Below are positions 23,652 to 36,674 of a stretch of DNA of 64,000 bases, piece by piece. The stretch lies in NCBI RefSeq assembly GCF_027744825.2, contig NC_071336.1:21647501-21711500 (forward strand), written 5' to 3'. The notes beneath the pieces are model-generated. The model was not told the origin of the DNA. It saw only the letters and a list, made by a program, of their open reading frames with translations, and did no database searches. Each line of letters begins with the position of its first letter. The stretch's first letter is position 1. The translations under genes and the position numbers were made by a program. The DNA comes from Synchiropus splendidus (Eukaryota > Chordata > Actinopteri > Syngnathiformes > Callionymidae).

Positions 23652-26599
23652 CCCAGAGAAGTCCATTGATACCTGAACATATCAGTGAGCAGCGTGTCCA
23701 CAACAAAAATCTCCATGTGTCACTGATTTCCAGAAATGAAGGGACCTAGTTCAGATGTGAAAATGTTCAAAGATGTTCTGAGGTTCTTCCAAATTTCCAA
23801 GAAGGAACAATCCATTCACATCATTCTTTCTGCGCAGGGGAGACATTAGGAAGGTCTCTTCACTGAATTATGTTGAATGTAACTCGCTCTATAAAACCCC
23901 TTATAGGCCTCTCGTCCTAACTACCAGTCACAGCGACTGGGGCTTTAAATAACAATTGACACGTTCTGATATGTAGAATGAATGGATCGCCATCCCATGA
24001 CAAATCCTAACCCAACCTCCTTCTGGTCAGGAAGGTTGCCTTTGGCATCAGTATAGAACGCAAATGTCCACTTTCCCCAAGTCAATATTTTACGCTATGG
24101 AACTGACTGACTTATTTAAGACTGAGACTGAAAGAAAAAAAAAAAGTCACCACATCTAAAAGACGCTATCTTAAAATGATGCGCAAAACGTAAGCTGGCC
24201 AGAAAGAAAACAGCACAACCTTCTGACCGGGACGATGTCATGCTCACAACTTACAGTCATATTGACACACTTTTTAAAAGTAGTTTCTATTTTCCACACA
24301 CTTAATATTCGCTGAAACTTTGAGATGAATTGCTCCACTTGGGTCTGGAGTTAATTAAAACAAGTTATCGCACATCTTCATCTTTCATCTAAAAGTAACT
24401 AAAAACTCTTAAACTCCATGCAGCAGTGGCAGCAGAGATAGATAATTATTTTTGCTGCCGGGACCACCGGCGCAGCAGCTCTGACACGACCCATCTGGGA
24501 GCAACACTCACCAAGCATCAAACATCATCAGTCGCACCACTAACGATGTGCTTCCAATTAAGAGCCTCGGCTGATCACAGTGGAGGATTTGTAGAAACAC
24601 AGAGAAACCAAGTGACAACGGCAGGGAGAGAGCGGAGACGCGCCTGGGATGAACGGCAGTATGGGTGCAGTAAATAAGAAAGATGAGCGCTGGATGGGGG
24701 TGAGTGGGGTGGCGTGTAGTTTACTGCCACGTTTCCAGACCACGGCGTTGACACTAATGACTGTAATTATGCTCACACTGATTGGGTTAAGCCGCTAATT
24801 ACACAGATCCGTGTTTGCGTTTAAACACGGGAACAGATGTTTACACAGCCGTCGTTTCCAGCACAGGGCGCATCGCCGCTTTTCACATCGGGCACATAAA
24901 TCTCACGCAGGAGCCTCAGCGAAGCTGGTGTTTCATGATCTGCTGAAGACCACATTAACATCTCTGAAAGGGTTTAAATCAAGTGGCACTTGGGGGTTTT
25001 ATGCACTTGGCTTGGTCCTCAAGTTTACGCGTCTTGTTTTTCCTTCCCTGCAGCAGTCCAAACTCACTTATTTTAAGAAGCAATTACACTGGAAATGGAG
25101 ATCAAAGAATGTTGCTGTATTTCAAGTTATTAATGTTCTTTGTATCATCATTATGGTGTGAAATTAAAAAAGATATGATGGGGTCAGTTGCAATTACTTT
25201 CCTTTTATGAGTGTCAATATCGTAAAATTAAGATTTTCTTTTAAACACATTCAAGCAGTTTCGCAAAAAATGGCTGGTTGGCTAATAACGGTTGATTGAA
25301 TTTAAACTATTTTCACTGCTCTTTTTAATGTTGTGTTTCAATAAATAGTCTTGGATTTATGTACATTCTTCTTCTAAGTGTATGCCAGTGCTGTTCCAAT
25401 GAAACCATCCCATTTATGTTTGCAGATTCCCAATAAGCTTGAGGACTGAATGGTTTGAGCCAACCTCAGCTACGTGTTAGCTACGTCATCATAGCTGTTT
25501 TCTAGCTTACACACTTGAAATATCAGACAAAATGTGGAAGGATCCTGAGGGTTCGTGTCTTCTGTACTGAATGAACCAGCCACCAGTCCATGTTTGGTGA
25601 AGTGGGGGAGTGTCCAAATTTAGAATGGTGATGGTGGATGTTGCCAAAGTCAAATCGGTTTTCTTGTCTCTGCTCATCCTTTGGTGTGGTCGTTGAAGAA
25701 ATGATCACATGACCTGGGAAGGCTGGTTGGAATCAAGATGCTTTGCCAAAAAGATGCATGACAGCCTTTCTTCACTAAGAAACTAAAGGTAAAACTAGGG
25801 TATGATCCCTTTACTTATGTGATTGAGCACTCGGAAGACTGGAAATCATCCTTCATGATTAAAAGGGACTTTTCACACTGCAGGTTCTGTCTCGAGTGGC
25901 CTGACTCCGATTCGCCCCCTGTTGTGCAGCCTCGCACCTCAGCGCCTCAGGTGGTGTCCCTTTTATTCTCCTCAGCTGGCGGCACTGTACGCAAAATACC
26001 TGGTCTGTGACCCACGATGAAGCACGTCTCAAGGAAGTTGTCAAATATGTCTGTCCGAAAACTGTTATCAAACACCCGCACACATTGCAAGGCCCGGACT
26101 GCTGCGCTGCGATCCCGTTCCCCAGCGCAATTTTCCTGCCGCTCCCAGCTGCACACCTCAGTGCTCTGGAAGCTTGAGAAGTTGTTTTTGAACAATGTTG
26201 TGCGGGCAGACAGCGATCAGACCCTTTATTGCCTGGCGTTTATCATGTTTGTGAGTGGAGTCGCGCTTTCTACATAGTTTCCGGCATCTTGCGCAGAGTC
26301 GGCTGAGATTAGAAGCTCACCACCCACTGAGAGTTTCCGAAGACGAGAGCCGGGATCAAGTCCGCGGGCAAAACCGGACTCGCTTGTGTTCACATCTCGG
26401 ACTTCTGAGCCGAAAGAGCTTTGTCTCGAGACAGGAGCCGTAGTGTGAAAGAGATAAGATTTTATTGGATTCTATGACCAAAATGAGTTTTCTACACTGG
26501 GGGAGCTCTGTCATCCAGGAGATACTCTGAGTTGAGTTATTGTTTCTCTGCATCGAGAGAAGTCACATTAGGTGGGTCCGTATGCAAATATTTAAGGTC

Positions 26600-26672
26600 A
26601 GAGGGAGGAAACCTGAGTGTCTGGTGATAACCCACGTGAGCATGGGGAGAACACTCAAACTCCACAAAGGAA
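26600..26672 (+). repeat. Remnant of a dispersed fish repeat (GGGGAGAACACTCAAACTCC type)
   Basis: The segment GGGAGGAAACCTGAGTGTCTGG, then AACCCACGTGAGCATGGGG and AGAACACTCAAACTCCACAA, follows a repeat very common in teleost introns (a GGAAACCGGAGTACC... ACCCACGCA... GGGGAGAACATGCAAACTCCACA consensus from memory). It lies at the end of a short open frame that is not a gene. The superfamily is not assigned. Confidence 0.5.
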
Positions 26673-28325
26673 TATTTCTTCCACCATGCATCAAGAAGGA
26701 ACATGAAAGTCACATACTAAGTTCAGAGTTTTGACATTTGTCTCGTCAATACATAGCGTCACCGCGTTCCACTAATGAATCTCAAACTTTTTGGAAAACA
26801 ACATCAACTTCAGAATATTAGCATTTTCCTTGCAGTGTCTTTTTGAAATGTAAAACATTGTGAATAGTAGCTAATAGGGCCAAAAATTTTATGGGTTCCG
26901 ACGTCTCGTCTCGTCTCGCACACACGTCGGCAGAACAATGATGCCATTCATTAGCGTTGCGATGGGCCTGTACGTCTTATCAACTGAAGCAAAGCGAGAC
27001 CGTCTTTCCATCCGCTGCTCTGATAGAAAATCCCAGCTTGCTCTTTTACAAGAAAATTAACATTGGGGAGGTACAGTGGCACTTTAATGGGCTAAGACGT
27101 CTCCAATAAAGTATTTAGAGGTTTTTTTTGGTTTTTTTTTTCCCTCCGAATGCTAACTGGACAGGTTCAGTGGGGCATGAAAGAAAGAGCGTAAAGCGGG
27201 GGCAGCGAGCTCTTCAGCCCGTACAGAGCGCCATTATCCACCGTCGTTAAATTAATAGACATTCCTTAGTCGGCCCAGGATCTAAAGATCCAGGACCTTC
27301 ACATTTGTTTGCCATTTCCCAAAACATTTTTAATAAACAGTTACAATCTTCAATGGCTTGTTGTACTCTTAATGTTCCCTGGCTGCGTTTGTGTTCCTTC
27401 TCTTTTGTGCATCCACGTATGCTTTAATGATCTCAGGCAGTCATTTGCTCACTCGTCTTTGAATTTGGTAATAAGTTACCATGCAGATGGTTTTAAGGAC
27501 GATAATGTATAATGTCGTTACGGCCCCATTTCGAGGTCATTTGACAGAAAAGTCAACTACCTGCATTGATGGACTCAAAATATAGCGTGTATCTACAGAA
27601 TGTAGTTTAAGTGTTTTAATCTCAAATTGAGTGTCAAACAGTTTTTTAGAGTTCATCTGTATTTTGGAGGTTCACAATGCTTTGCTTCGTTCATGTTGCT
27701 CGATCACAAGAGATTGTTTGGTTGTTTGTGGAGGAAAGTAAGAAAACACACTTTAGTTCAATAACACTACGATCCAATGTAATTCAAATAATTGGAGATT
27801 ATTTATAACAGCAATGCAAAGGAGAACAAATTGGCTTTGAATGTGACAGGGATCAGAGCTTCACTGCAAACATGCAGAAAATACCTTTTTGGTTCTGTTA
27901 TTTAAATGCTGTTTGGTTGTTTTTATTGTTGTTTTGAGACAAAAGTAAAATTCAATTGGATGATCGCATCACTGACATGAGGACATTAGAGCGTCTGTCG
28001 TCGCCAGCGAGGAATGCAATGAATATCGTGAGGTCTGGCGTCAGCCTTTGGGTTTTTCGATGCCAAGTCACAAAATGTAGCAAAGTAACTCGAGAGGAGT
28101 GTATGTGCTACACGACATCTATTGATGCTGAACAATGTTTATGTACTATAGTTTCACACCATTAAGCGGATAAGCAGCAGAGTCTGTGTGCAATAAATCA
28201 AATTGTCTTAAGTTGATGTTACCACAGAAAAAGGTGTATGCTTATAATTTTGTGTATTTGTGTTGTGTACCTGTTTTGACCATCGCGTTGGCTATTTTGA
28301 ATGGCATTCAACTTACGTCCAATCT

Positions 28326-28365
28326 GACTTACAACCGGTTGGTCGGAACCGATCGGTCGTAAGTC
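28326..28365. repeat. Imperfect inverted repeat around GACTTAC / GTAAGTC
   Basis: GACTTACAACCGGTTGGT pairs imperfectly with ACCGATCGGTCGTAAGTC across a four-base centre. CGTAAGTC/GACTTACG words of this sort occur at the ends of pogo/Tigger-type elements, so this may be a collapsed element remnant. A solo hairpin is equally possible. Confidence 0.4.
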
Positions 28366-29815
28366 GGATGTTACTTGTGTGTGCAGTCACTGTAGGTTTA
28401 CCTGACACCTGGCAATAAGTCAAACACTCATTGAGTCGCTTGCAACTGAATGAGCTGAGTATATAGGAGCTTCACTGCTCTCTTCGCAGAGATGACATGG
28501 TCTTTGCAGTTTCATTAGTCTGGAACCTCTAGCACTTACTGGATCACTTTACATTACCTGGTCCAACAATAGAATGTGTCCTTGTTAAAAGTGAATACAG
28601 TTTTGTGTGTCCATCCATGCAGTATACTACATGTATCAAACAACCCAGCACATCATTTAAAGTGGCCCTCAAAAGCTTGAAATAAATTCTACACAATTGA
28701 AGGTATGTTCAGACCAAATGCGATCTTTGCGACCAAATTCAATGTCGAGAGGCATGATGGCGTGTGACAACTGTCATGCTACAATATTGGTAGTTGTTGC
28801 GTCAAACATTGAAGTCATGGCATGTTATCCAATCAGCCACTAGATTTCATGGTCACATGCAAAGGAAAGATGGACCCAAGTCCATCTGTTTCCACCTACT
28901 TTTTAACCACGTCATGAGAAGTGGGGGGAACTCACACTCACTCAGATGTGTGTGTGTAGCGCATCGTGTCACCAAGTCATGCTTGGTATGAAAGTACCAT
29001 TAGCGGGAACCACGACCGAAAACTGGATCTGCCATAATGCACATCAGTTTCATGGCTAGTTCCAAGTTCTGTGTTCACATGAAAGTAAGCGTTTTCACAC
29101 ACATCTTCATCGTACGGATCAAACTTTTACTGCCAACTAAAGCAACAAAAATGCCAGACAGCAGATCAGTGCTGTACTATATCACTTTTTGAGCTTATTG
29201 AAAATATGAACGCAAAATGTTGGAGACCAAACAATAAGTCCCAAACATGCAGAGATTATTGACCTTTAATGTCAGTGAAAGACATGCAACGTGTAAACAT
29301 ATCACCAACTAGAAAAGCACTCAGAGAGCACACACCTCCACCAAGCAGCTTCAAAATTCAATCTCTTGTTCCTTGTCGCATTTCACACATTTCCTGAAAA
29401 GTACCTCCTAATCCATCCATAATTCATCCAAGTTATTGAGAAGACAGACAGACAAACCAACGCCGTCAAAAAACGAGGTTTAAGAATCTTTAAATTAGAG
29501 CCACACCATAGATTTTTGTTTAAATTCATACCTCATTCACACACTTGACAAAGAAGTAGCTCTTATTCCAATAGAACTTCACAAATAAGGTTTGTTACTC
29601 CAAACATTGAACGTGTTCAGCATCGAAAGATTTCGAGTAATACTTGAGATTCTGTATCATACGCGATCATTTTAAAAACGTTAATGTCCTTGGTCATAAA
29701 AGCCACTTATAAAGGAGCATATGGCAGAACATTTACTGTGATTGTATCTAATAAATGTTTGTTGTGTTTACACGCTCGTATAACAGCAGGCTAAATTGTG
29801 GCTGCATTGTTCTAG

Positions 29816-29889
29816 ATCCCAACAAAATTGAGGAAATGCAGACCAGACTGCAAAGCAACCTGGAGGCCAGCCGAATACTAAATCAACAA
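29816..29889 (+). CDS. Internal exon C of the coiled-coil protein
   Basis: A 74-bp exon with acceptor GCATTGTTCTAG and donor CAA followed by GTAAGA. The first two bases (AT) complete a codon started upstream, probably Asp if the carried base is G. Then come 24 codons, beginning PNKIEEMQTRLQSNLEASRI and ending LNQQ, finishing in phase 0. Ile, Met, Leu, Leu and Ile occupy heptad-like positions and there is no internal proline, as in a coiled coil. The end phase matches exon D exactly. The start phase does not match exon B, implying a missed exon. The open frame extends left of the acceptor, but that part lacks coiled-coil character. Confidence 0.72.
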
Positions 29890-30096
29890 GTAAGAGCACA
29901 CACTCTCACACAAACACTGACAGTCCTTTTACCCGACAGACACAAACACACACCCACACGCAGCCCACCTGCTGTCGAGCTCGCACAGGAGAGGAGCCTT
30001 TCATACGTCCGACTTCAAAAATACATGCACACTTAAACACAGGCGCACACAGACATTTATTTCCTCTTCCTACGATAAAAGTGAGAAGGCAGCAGC

Positions 30097-30136
30097 GGGT
30101 TGGGGGGGGCGATGGGGTTTGCGGGAGGACGGGGTG
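30097..30136 (+). other. G-rich tract with G-quadruplex pattern
   Basis: Runs of three, eight, four, three and four G are separated by loops of two to six bases, meeting the four-run short-loop pattern. It lies about 200 bp downstream of the exon C donor. A splicing or structural role is possible but not shown. Confidence 0.5.
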
Positions 30137-33100
30137 AAATTGTATCGGGAAAAAGCAGTGACGTTTCTTTCCACTGGTAAATGATTTCCCTTTCATGAAC
30201 CTGAGAGAGGGATGTATATCAATACAGCCGCACTGATCTCTTCATGACAGCGTAGGGAAATGGCCCGCTGTGATAAAACAATGAGGCGGGGAGAATAACA
30301 CAGAGGAATATTCTGAGGAAAAGCTGACATTTTTTTATGTGTTGAACTTCACACGAGTCAACAAATCACCAAAGGAGAGGAAATCAAAAGCACTCCTCTG
30401 CCCCCTCAGTTGCACACAGCTCCTCCGAGGGGACCACTCACCCGACTTAAGTTAGTTTGTGAAATGGACTGCTGATTGACGTTATGCGACTCAGACGGGT
30501 GTTTCTGGAAGTTTAAACACGGTGCTCAGTCCCTCCAGGATTCTGCGTGCATTGTTTGTCATTTGAATGGAAGAAAAGCACATGTTTATATGTCATTAAA
30601 AAAGAAGTTCAAATGAATGAGACTGAATTACAAAACGTCAGTTAAAATGCTTATTGAAAAGGTGAGATGTAGAACTTGTATCTCTGTCTATAGGTTCACA
30701 TATCATTTTATGCCCAATGTTGTGTGTAACTAGTTATAAGAATAAATCGCTCTTTATGTGTTCTTTAATGTCAACAAAAGAATAATTGTGTAAATAATAG
30801 GGGCATCAGACTTTTGGCGTCAAACTAAGAGAATGTGTTTTGGGCGTGTGTTGGTCCACATCTTGTGTGGCACATGATGGTGAGGATGGTGCGTGAGTGG
30901 CAGCTTTTGTAGGGGAACGTGTCCTTTTCTGGATGCGCCAGACTCTACATACGAGTGCAGTGATTTCAGGTGTGTGAGTCAGTTTGCGTGTGCATGTGTG
31001 TGTTGCTGGTGAAGCGTCAGGTCTAGACTGAGGGAGTTGTTGTTTAACAAGTCGGGTGTGTAATAGCACCTCTTAATCTCTAGTGGCAATCATTACGCAC
31101 ATTGATCCAACATGGACAGTCTGCACAAGCGCAGTCATGCACGCACAAGCACGCGTCCACACACAGCAGACAGTCCATTTACACAAGCCTTTTTCGCCCT
31201 TCCACTGGACACACACACACACATCAGTAAAGCATCTGAATGGTGTGTCTCTGTTTATCTAGGCGAAATGTGTTGGGTTATAAATCAGGCCGGCATCTCT
31301 GCTTTGGATCAGTCTCATTTCTCCAATCGCCCGGGCACTCACCCACAGGCACATGTTTATATTAACACTCGCTACACAAGGCGACCACAGTTCCATCAAA
31401 CTGTCAAGTGAATTTCATGCAAACTTTGAAAAACGTCACGCAAAATTAAATGTAAATTAAATGAATTTTCATCACTGGAGAATGAAGATGAGCATCCGAA
31501 AAGAAGGGCAGTAAAAAGATTATCTTCAAACTTGATTAGCCAAAGACAAACTGTTATTGACCCTCGGTGGCAGCCAGTGTCCAGGTGTTTCATTTTCAAT
31601 ATGATGAGAAGATGAGGGGAAATATTGTATAACTTTCAATACGCAGCTGCTATTGAACAATAGATCACAATTTTACTGCTTGTGTTTCAAGGGAGCAGAC
31701 CATCCCGCGCCTGCTGCTGCAATATTATTGCCATTTTTTTTTTAGTTCATTTTCATTTTAGTCTTAATCGAATGCGGCGTTTTGCTAATTTATATTAAAA
31801 CACTTCAACCGAAATGGACCGCGTCGTCCTTTTAACAACCACCTCTGTGATTTCCTTTCTGTTTCGTTCTAGCATGCATCAGTTTGCCGGCACAGTATGT
31901 GAAGGTTGAGAAGACAAGCTGTGATTTTTAATTTAAACCCCCTCCCGCCCACCGTTCACTCCCTGGCAATTAGGGAAGCAACAAGAGCCACAAGAGATGA
32001 GAGAAAATTAAACATGTCCGTGTCAAAATGCACGGCTAATTGCGAATGTCAACCTCTGTGTTTTTTTTTCCATGAAGTCTATTGCTTTTGGCGAAATTGT
32101 AAATTAAAAGGTGCTGCTGGATGTTTCACGGTTTAATGTACATTACTCTATATAAGCGTCCACTGATGCTTTCACTGGCACTTCAAGGGTTACGCCCATC
32201 TACTGGTAGTCATCGAGTGCGGGGTGTTATTCGAGCAGGACAATCAAAACATGTGTTTGTCTCATCTCTGTTTCTATTCAAGTCACAGAAAACTATGTAG
32301 GCAAGTCCAGATCTGCTGGTGTGACACTGTTTATAGACATCACAAGTGGGGAAAAGTGACCAGACCTGTAGCCTGTTCTCCGTCGTTCACAGTTTCCTGC
32401 TTTACTGGATGACTGTATCGTCACAAGGGTTTGATCGCAAAACAACAAACTGTCGAACTGTTTTTAAGGAAATGTTAACTATGTGACAAGTAATAGATGG
32501 TTGCATGTTGGTGCTGTTCTGATTTACCATCTGGATACGTGAATCTACAACACCAGCTCCATCTTTCAGCACTGCGCTATAATGTGGTTTCAGTTGTTGC
32601 ACGACTTCACCTGTTCTGTAACCGCCACTGTGTCACCAGCTGTCTAAAGTTTGAGTAGTCACAGATATATTTTGTATATTCATTGTGGTGAAGTCTGCAT
32701 TAAAAGTTTTGAATGAATGAAAAAAAATGAATTATTGCATTAGTCCGAATAAGTTCGGACTTCCGTGTAAATGCAGGTAAACAGATGCAACTACTAGATA
32801 GAAATGTGATAATGCGAATAATAGCTCGACTTAGTGAGCAGGTAGCCGAGTGGCTCATCTACTATGACTGGACCTGGTGATGTGCGGCTGTGCGAGCTTC
32901 AGCTACGCAACAGTGTTTGTTTACCTCCAAACACCTAGACTAGACTAACCTTGCTTACGTTTCAGAAGTTGTGTGTGTCTGTGTGTCACGTGATGCTACT
33001 GTATTTTCTGTTGTAGCTGTGTTAAGTTACTCGCGACGATGATCTACAGAAGTGCAGATTTGTCTTAAACTTGCTTCACCCTGGTCATTTTTATCATTCA

Positions 33101-33674
33101 TCCCCACAAGAACAGATGAAGGCATGATTTGTTGGTTTTAGGAGACAACATTACCACCATGTTAGCAACTGTTAGCATGACTGCTAAGATAGTCGAGGCT
33201 CACTCTGGTGATCAAAAGCGCGACTCTGTGCTTTAAGATACTCTACATGAATCATTCTTGTGACACCAAGCAAACACACTCTCTGTAATATTGTATTTTA
33301 TTCAGAAACTTGCGAGTTTCATTCAAAAATCTGTTGAAGAAAGCGTGTTGACAATGATGACAGCTCCATGACGGTGTTGAAACATTGCATTGATTCTGGA
33401 CCTCTCAAGTTTAACTAGTTTATCACTGATTATAGAGTTCACAGTCTGAAACGGCTCCTCACTACCTGTCATTTTCCTCTTTCTACTGTCATAGGAACCA
33501 GAAGGATTGCATTATGGTGGTGCACTAGTATATATAGTTCAATTTTCAGTGCACTGCATGTACAACAGAAAAACATAACTCCATGCATGTAACCGCAGAC
33601 ATATTTCAAATGAGTGTCCTTAAGACAAATATGTCAGAATTTATTTGTGAATATAACAAAAAACTAATTTAACA

Positions 33675-33702
33675 AATACATCAATTGTGTAATTGATGTA
33701 TT
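33675..33702. repeat. Perfect 12-bp stem hairpin
   Basis: AATACATCAATT and AATTGATGTATT are exact reverse complements separated by GTGT. It is AT-rich and may be chance or a small palindrome remnant. Confidence 0.7.
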
Positions 33703-34728
33703 GATGACCATTCTAGAAATTGATAAAACGATTCACGACTACAACACAGGCATAAAACAGGAACATGGGTCCACAGGAAATCTTCAATTTGAGCCCAAAT
33801 ATTTGCCAACCCAGCTACAGCAAAGTGATGAGGAAAACAGCAAATGAAAATCATGTTTGTGTAGTGTTCTCTCGCCTGGTGCGTCGCACACTTGAGGTGT
33901 TCAAGGAAGCACGGCTAAGTATTTCTCTTCTCCTTTAATAAAATTGGCCGTCCATGATGCACTTAACAAATCGGAAATTTGGAAAGGAATGTAATTCCCC
34001 TGGGCTACATCTGGTTATGACAGCCTCTCTGATAATGGCGCAGGCACACTCCAAATACGAAATTATTTTGATCACAAGGCAGCTAGACAATATAACTGTG
34101 CAATTTGTTGTCAATATTTCACTGAACATATCTATTTATTCTCCAAAATCCACAGTTCTGATCATGCCCTCCAAAAATACCGCTTGCTCTCTCGACCCAA
34201 AATTGTTTTGTAAAGAAAAAAAAAACAAGCAAACACAATGACAGGCAATTTAGCTAGTATGTAATCGTATTCCGAGAAGCCCAATCATGTCTTCCGATGT
34301 GTGATTTGTTTTTTGTCATGGATGATTTTGTGTCAAATCAACCTCTAATGATCGCTCAAATTGTCTGCTTTCATGTCGGAATTTGCGCCGTCGCATGACT
34401 CTCACCAGTGAGCATTTCAAACTGTGAACACAATACTCTCATGAAACCACCCGAGCAATTTTCCATTTGCATTTTAGTCTCAACAGGCACAGAAAGAGAG
34501 TGTGAAAGATGAATTAAGCACGTAATGATAACTGCGACTTCATCAGCATGAGAGCCGGTGACTCTTTGTAACACTCAATGGCAACTCTGGAGTTTTAATT
34601 CAGTGGTTTCAGCCTCATTTAAATCTTTAAACCGGCAATGTTTTCATCTGAAATGTTCTCACAAACAGCCCACTTTTCAGTCTTTTCCATGGTCAAGCTT
34701 TTTTCTCTCTCCCTGTTTCTTTCTTTAG

Positions 34729-34981
34729 TTGAAAGACCTCAGCGGCGAGAACAAGCGTCTGCGTAGGAAGCTGGAGGAGAAAGGATCTATACAAAGACAA
34801 GCGGAGCGATTACATCCTCATCCTTCCGCCTCCATCCACTTCCCCCACCCTTCCCTTGTACACTTCTCTGTTCCCTCATCCTCCCGCTGGCTCCATCATC
34901 CCTTGAGTCTTGACCAAACGACAGGGGGTCTAAAGGGAACCCTAAACCAAACCAAGTACAGCACCGGCAGGGAGATGCCAG
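34729..34981 (+). CDS. Exon D of the coiled-coil protein, with a Pro/Ser/His-rich tail
   Basis: A 253-bp exon. The acceptor has a long pyrimidine tract ending in TTTAG at 34728. The donor is a strong CCAG followed by GTGAGT at 34982. It starts in phase 0, as exon C requires, and ends with one base over. The first part, LKDLSGENKRLRRKLEEKGS, continues the heptad pattern, with basic clusters (KRLRRK). After IQRQAERL the character changes sharply to His, Pro and Ser (HPHPSASIHFPHPS), then to TGGLKGTLNQTK and a Gly-Arg-Glu-Met-Pro end. This looks like an exit from the coiled coil into a disordered segment. If the donor is not used, the frame runs on to a stop at 35089-35091, giving an alternative C-terminus of about 36 residues. 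No polyadenylation signal is seen close behind that stop. The family is not recognised. Confidence 0.66.
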
Positions 34982-36674
34982 GTGAGTCTCAGGATGAAGT
35001 GCTCTGGTCGAGGTCAACTGCAGAGTGCTCCGTCTCCACTTGTCTGGGAGATTCCTGGTCAGGGAGGACAAGGAAGGATCTGACCAAATAAATCCCCCTG
35101 AAGACTTTGACCTGCCGTGGCCCTTTAGCCCTCAGTGGCTCACAAGGGAGCAGATTCAGTATGAGGTTAATGTCCTGCAGGTCAAAGTCATGTCCCGGGG
35201 TACTGACTGCCTGAGGTGGGCTCCCAAACCAAGGCATGATGGAATTTGCTCACATCTAAAATGAGGAAAGAGAGAGCCTGAAATCACTCTATTTACACTC
35301 AATGAAGACTGGACTTTGTGTCGACTTGGTGTGGACAATGAACACTGTATGTTTTCAACAGCGAGCACAGCTTTTTATGATTGAAATACAATATAGGTAT
35401 CCACAAATGCATCTTAAGTCTGAATTTGCCTTTTGACTCCAACAACACATATTTCACTGTGTTGTGTCTCCTCCCCACTTGTGTCTCTCTTGAAGATCTT
35501 AATAATCTTAATAGACACATGTTGTGAGTGCCCTTGAACACAGAAGAGAGAGACAAAGAACTGAGCGATTTCTCATTCATTTAACCAGTGTTAAATTCAC
35601 ATTGACTTTGGAGACAGATTCCAGTCATGCAGAGAACTTGAACACTGCTGTCTCCTTCCTAGTTTGTCACGTGAGTCTCAGCGTGCCTCAACTGCAATGT
35701 GTGCGTCATCGCTCCCCGTCCTGCTGTCCATGTTTCCCCTGAAAAAATTTCATGTGGGAGGTGTTCCTCGTAGCAGTTGTCTGCAGAGGCGGGCTGAAGG
35801 TTTCCTCCTGACCAATCACAGCAGGGTTGACGTGGATGAAGACTGCAACTCCCACAAAACGACGTGTTGTTGATGTTATGTAAATGTTTGGAAAACATAG
35901 AGTTTTTTGCAACTGGAAACATACTGTTGTTTTCAACATTATTTATCATTATTTACCCTAATTTGAATCCATTTTCGACTGACCTCTACAGAAGGGGGCA
36001 GCATCACCATTTTACTCCTCAATAATCATTCAAAAAGTATATGAGACTGACATTTTATGACAGGAAAAAAATACACATTCAACAATAACTGTACTAAGTT
36101 CCATATTCTGTGGTTTATTGTGCTGCTTATGATTCATTCATTATGAAAAAAACTGCTTAAAATATGGACGTTCACCAATGCCAACACTATAGCATTATGA
36201 TTACCATTGATTCGCCAGTCTGCATGTTGATGGTATACAGTGATCTTCTTGTCTACTGTAATAATGCACTTACAGTCCTTTCCACATTGCATAAGATTAT
36301 GGTTTTTTTTCCCTTCCATGCACAGAATGAGGCTGGGAAGAGTAGTAGAGGTATATATATTATAGCTAATGTAGCACTGACCATGCGTTCAACATTTGAT
36401 TTTGTAGCATAGACATCAAAAAGTGGATTATTTTTTACAGTCATGCTATATATATAGTCATGACTTTGTCACACAATCAGCTTTAACTGACTAGCATGAC
36501 CTCTCAGTGAGAATGAATATTTCAAGACTACTTCCTTTAATCTGTTTTAATATGCGATGAGGAGCAGCAGGCCAAACCTTAGAGATGTTGCTGTTTAAAT
36601 TCCCTCTGAAGGCAATGCTGCCTCTATCATGTGTCACGTAAGCCGTTTGTTTGTGACTGTGTGCTTTATTCAGA

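Larger units (their letters stand above)
20003..29815 (+). other. Interval between exons B and C; probably hides an exon
   Basis: Exon B ends in phase 0, but exon C starts needing one carried base. At least one further exon of length 3n+1 is therefore expected here, or another donor is used. I found no convincing candidate. Contents include repeat copy 2, a LINE fragment at 22.6 kb, the 11-bp minisatellite at 23.0-23.65 kb, a dispersed-repeat remnant at 26.6 kb and an imperfect inverted repeat at 28.3 kb. The stretches 21.1-22.6, 23.7-26.6 and 26.7-29.8 kb show nothing I can assign. Confidence 0.5.
29890..34728 (+). other. Intron of about 4.8 kb between exons C and D
   Basis: Donor GTAAGA at the left. 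On the right a long pyrimidine tract (TTTTTTCTCTCTCCCTGTTTCT pattern) leads to TTTAG. It contains a G-rich quadruplex-like tract near 30.1 kb, CA-rich patches at 29.9-30.0 and 31.1-31.2 kb, and a perfect 12-bp hairpin at 33.68 kb. The stretches 30.2-31.1, 31.4-33.6 and 33.8-34.7 kb hold nothing I can assign. Confidence 0.65.

Noticed and set aside
22918..23749. Open frames of 252, 238 and 264 codons.
   Set aside because: All three plus frames are open only because the 11-bp minisatellite unit lacks stops. Not genes.
32845..32930. tRNA-like TAGCCGAGTGG box suggesting a tRNA gene or tRNA-derived SINE.
   Set aside because: The A-box-like word is good, but no matching B box and no cloverleaf could be drawn. 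Probably chance or a very old remnant.
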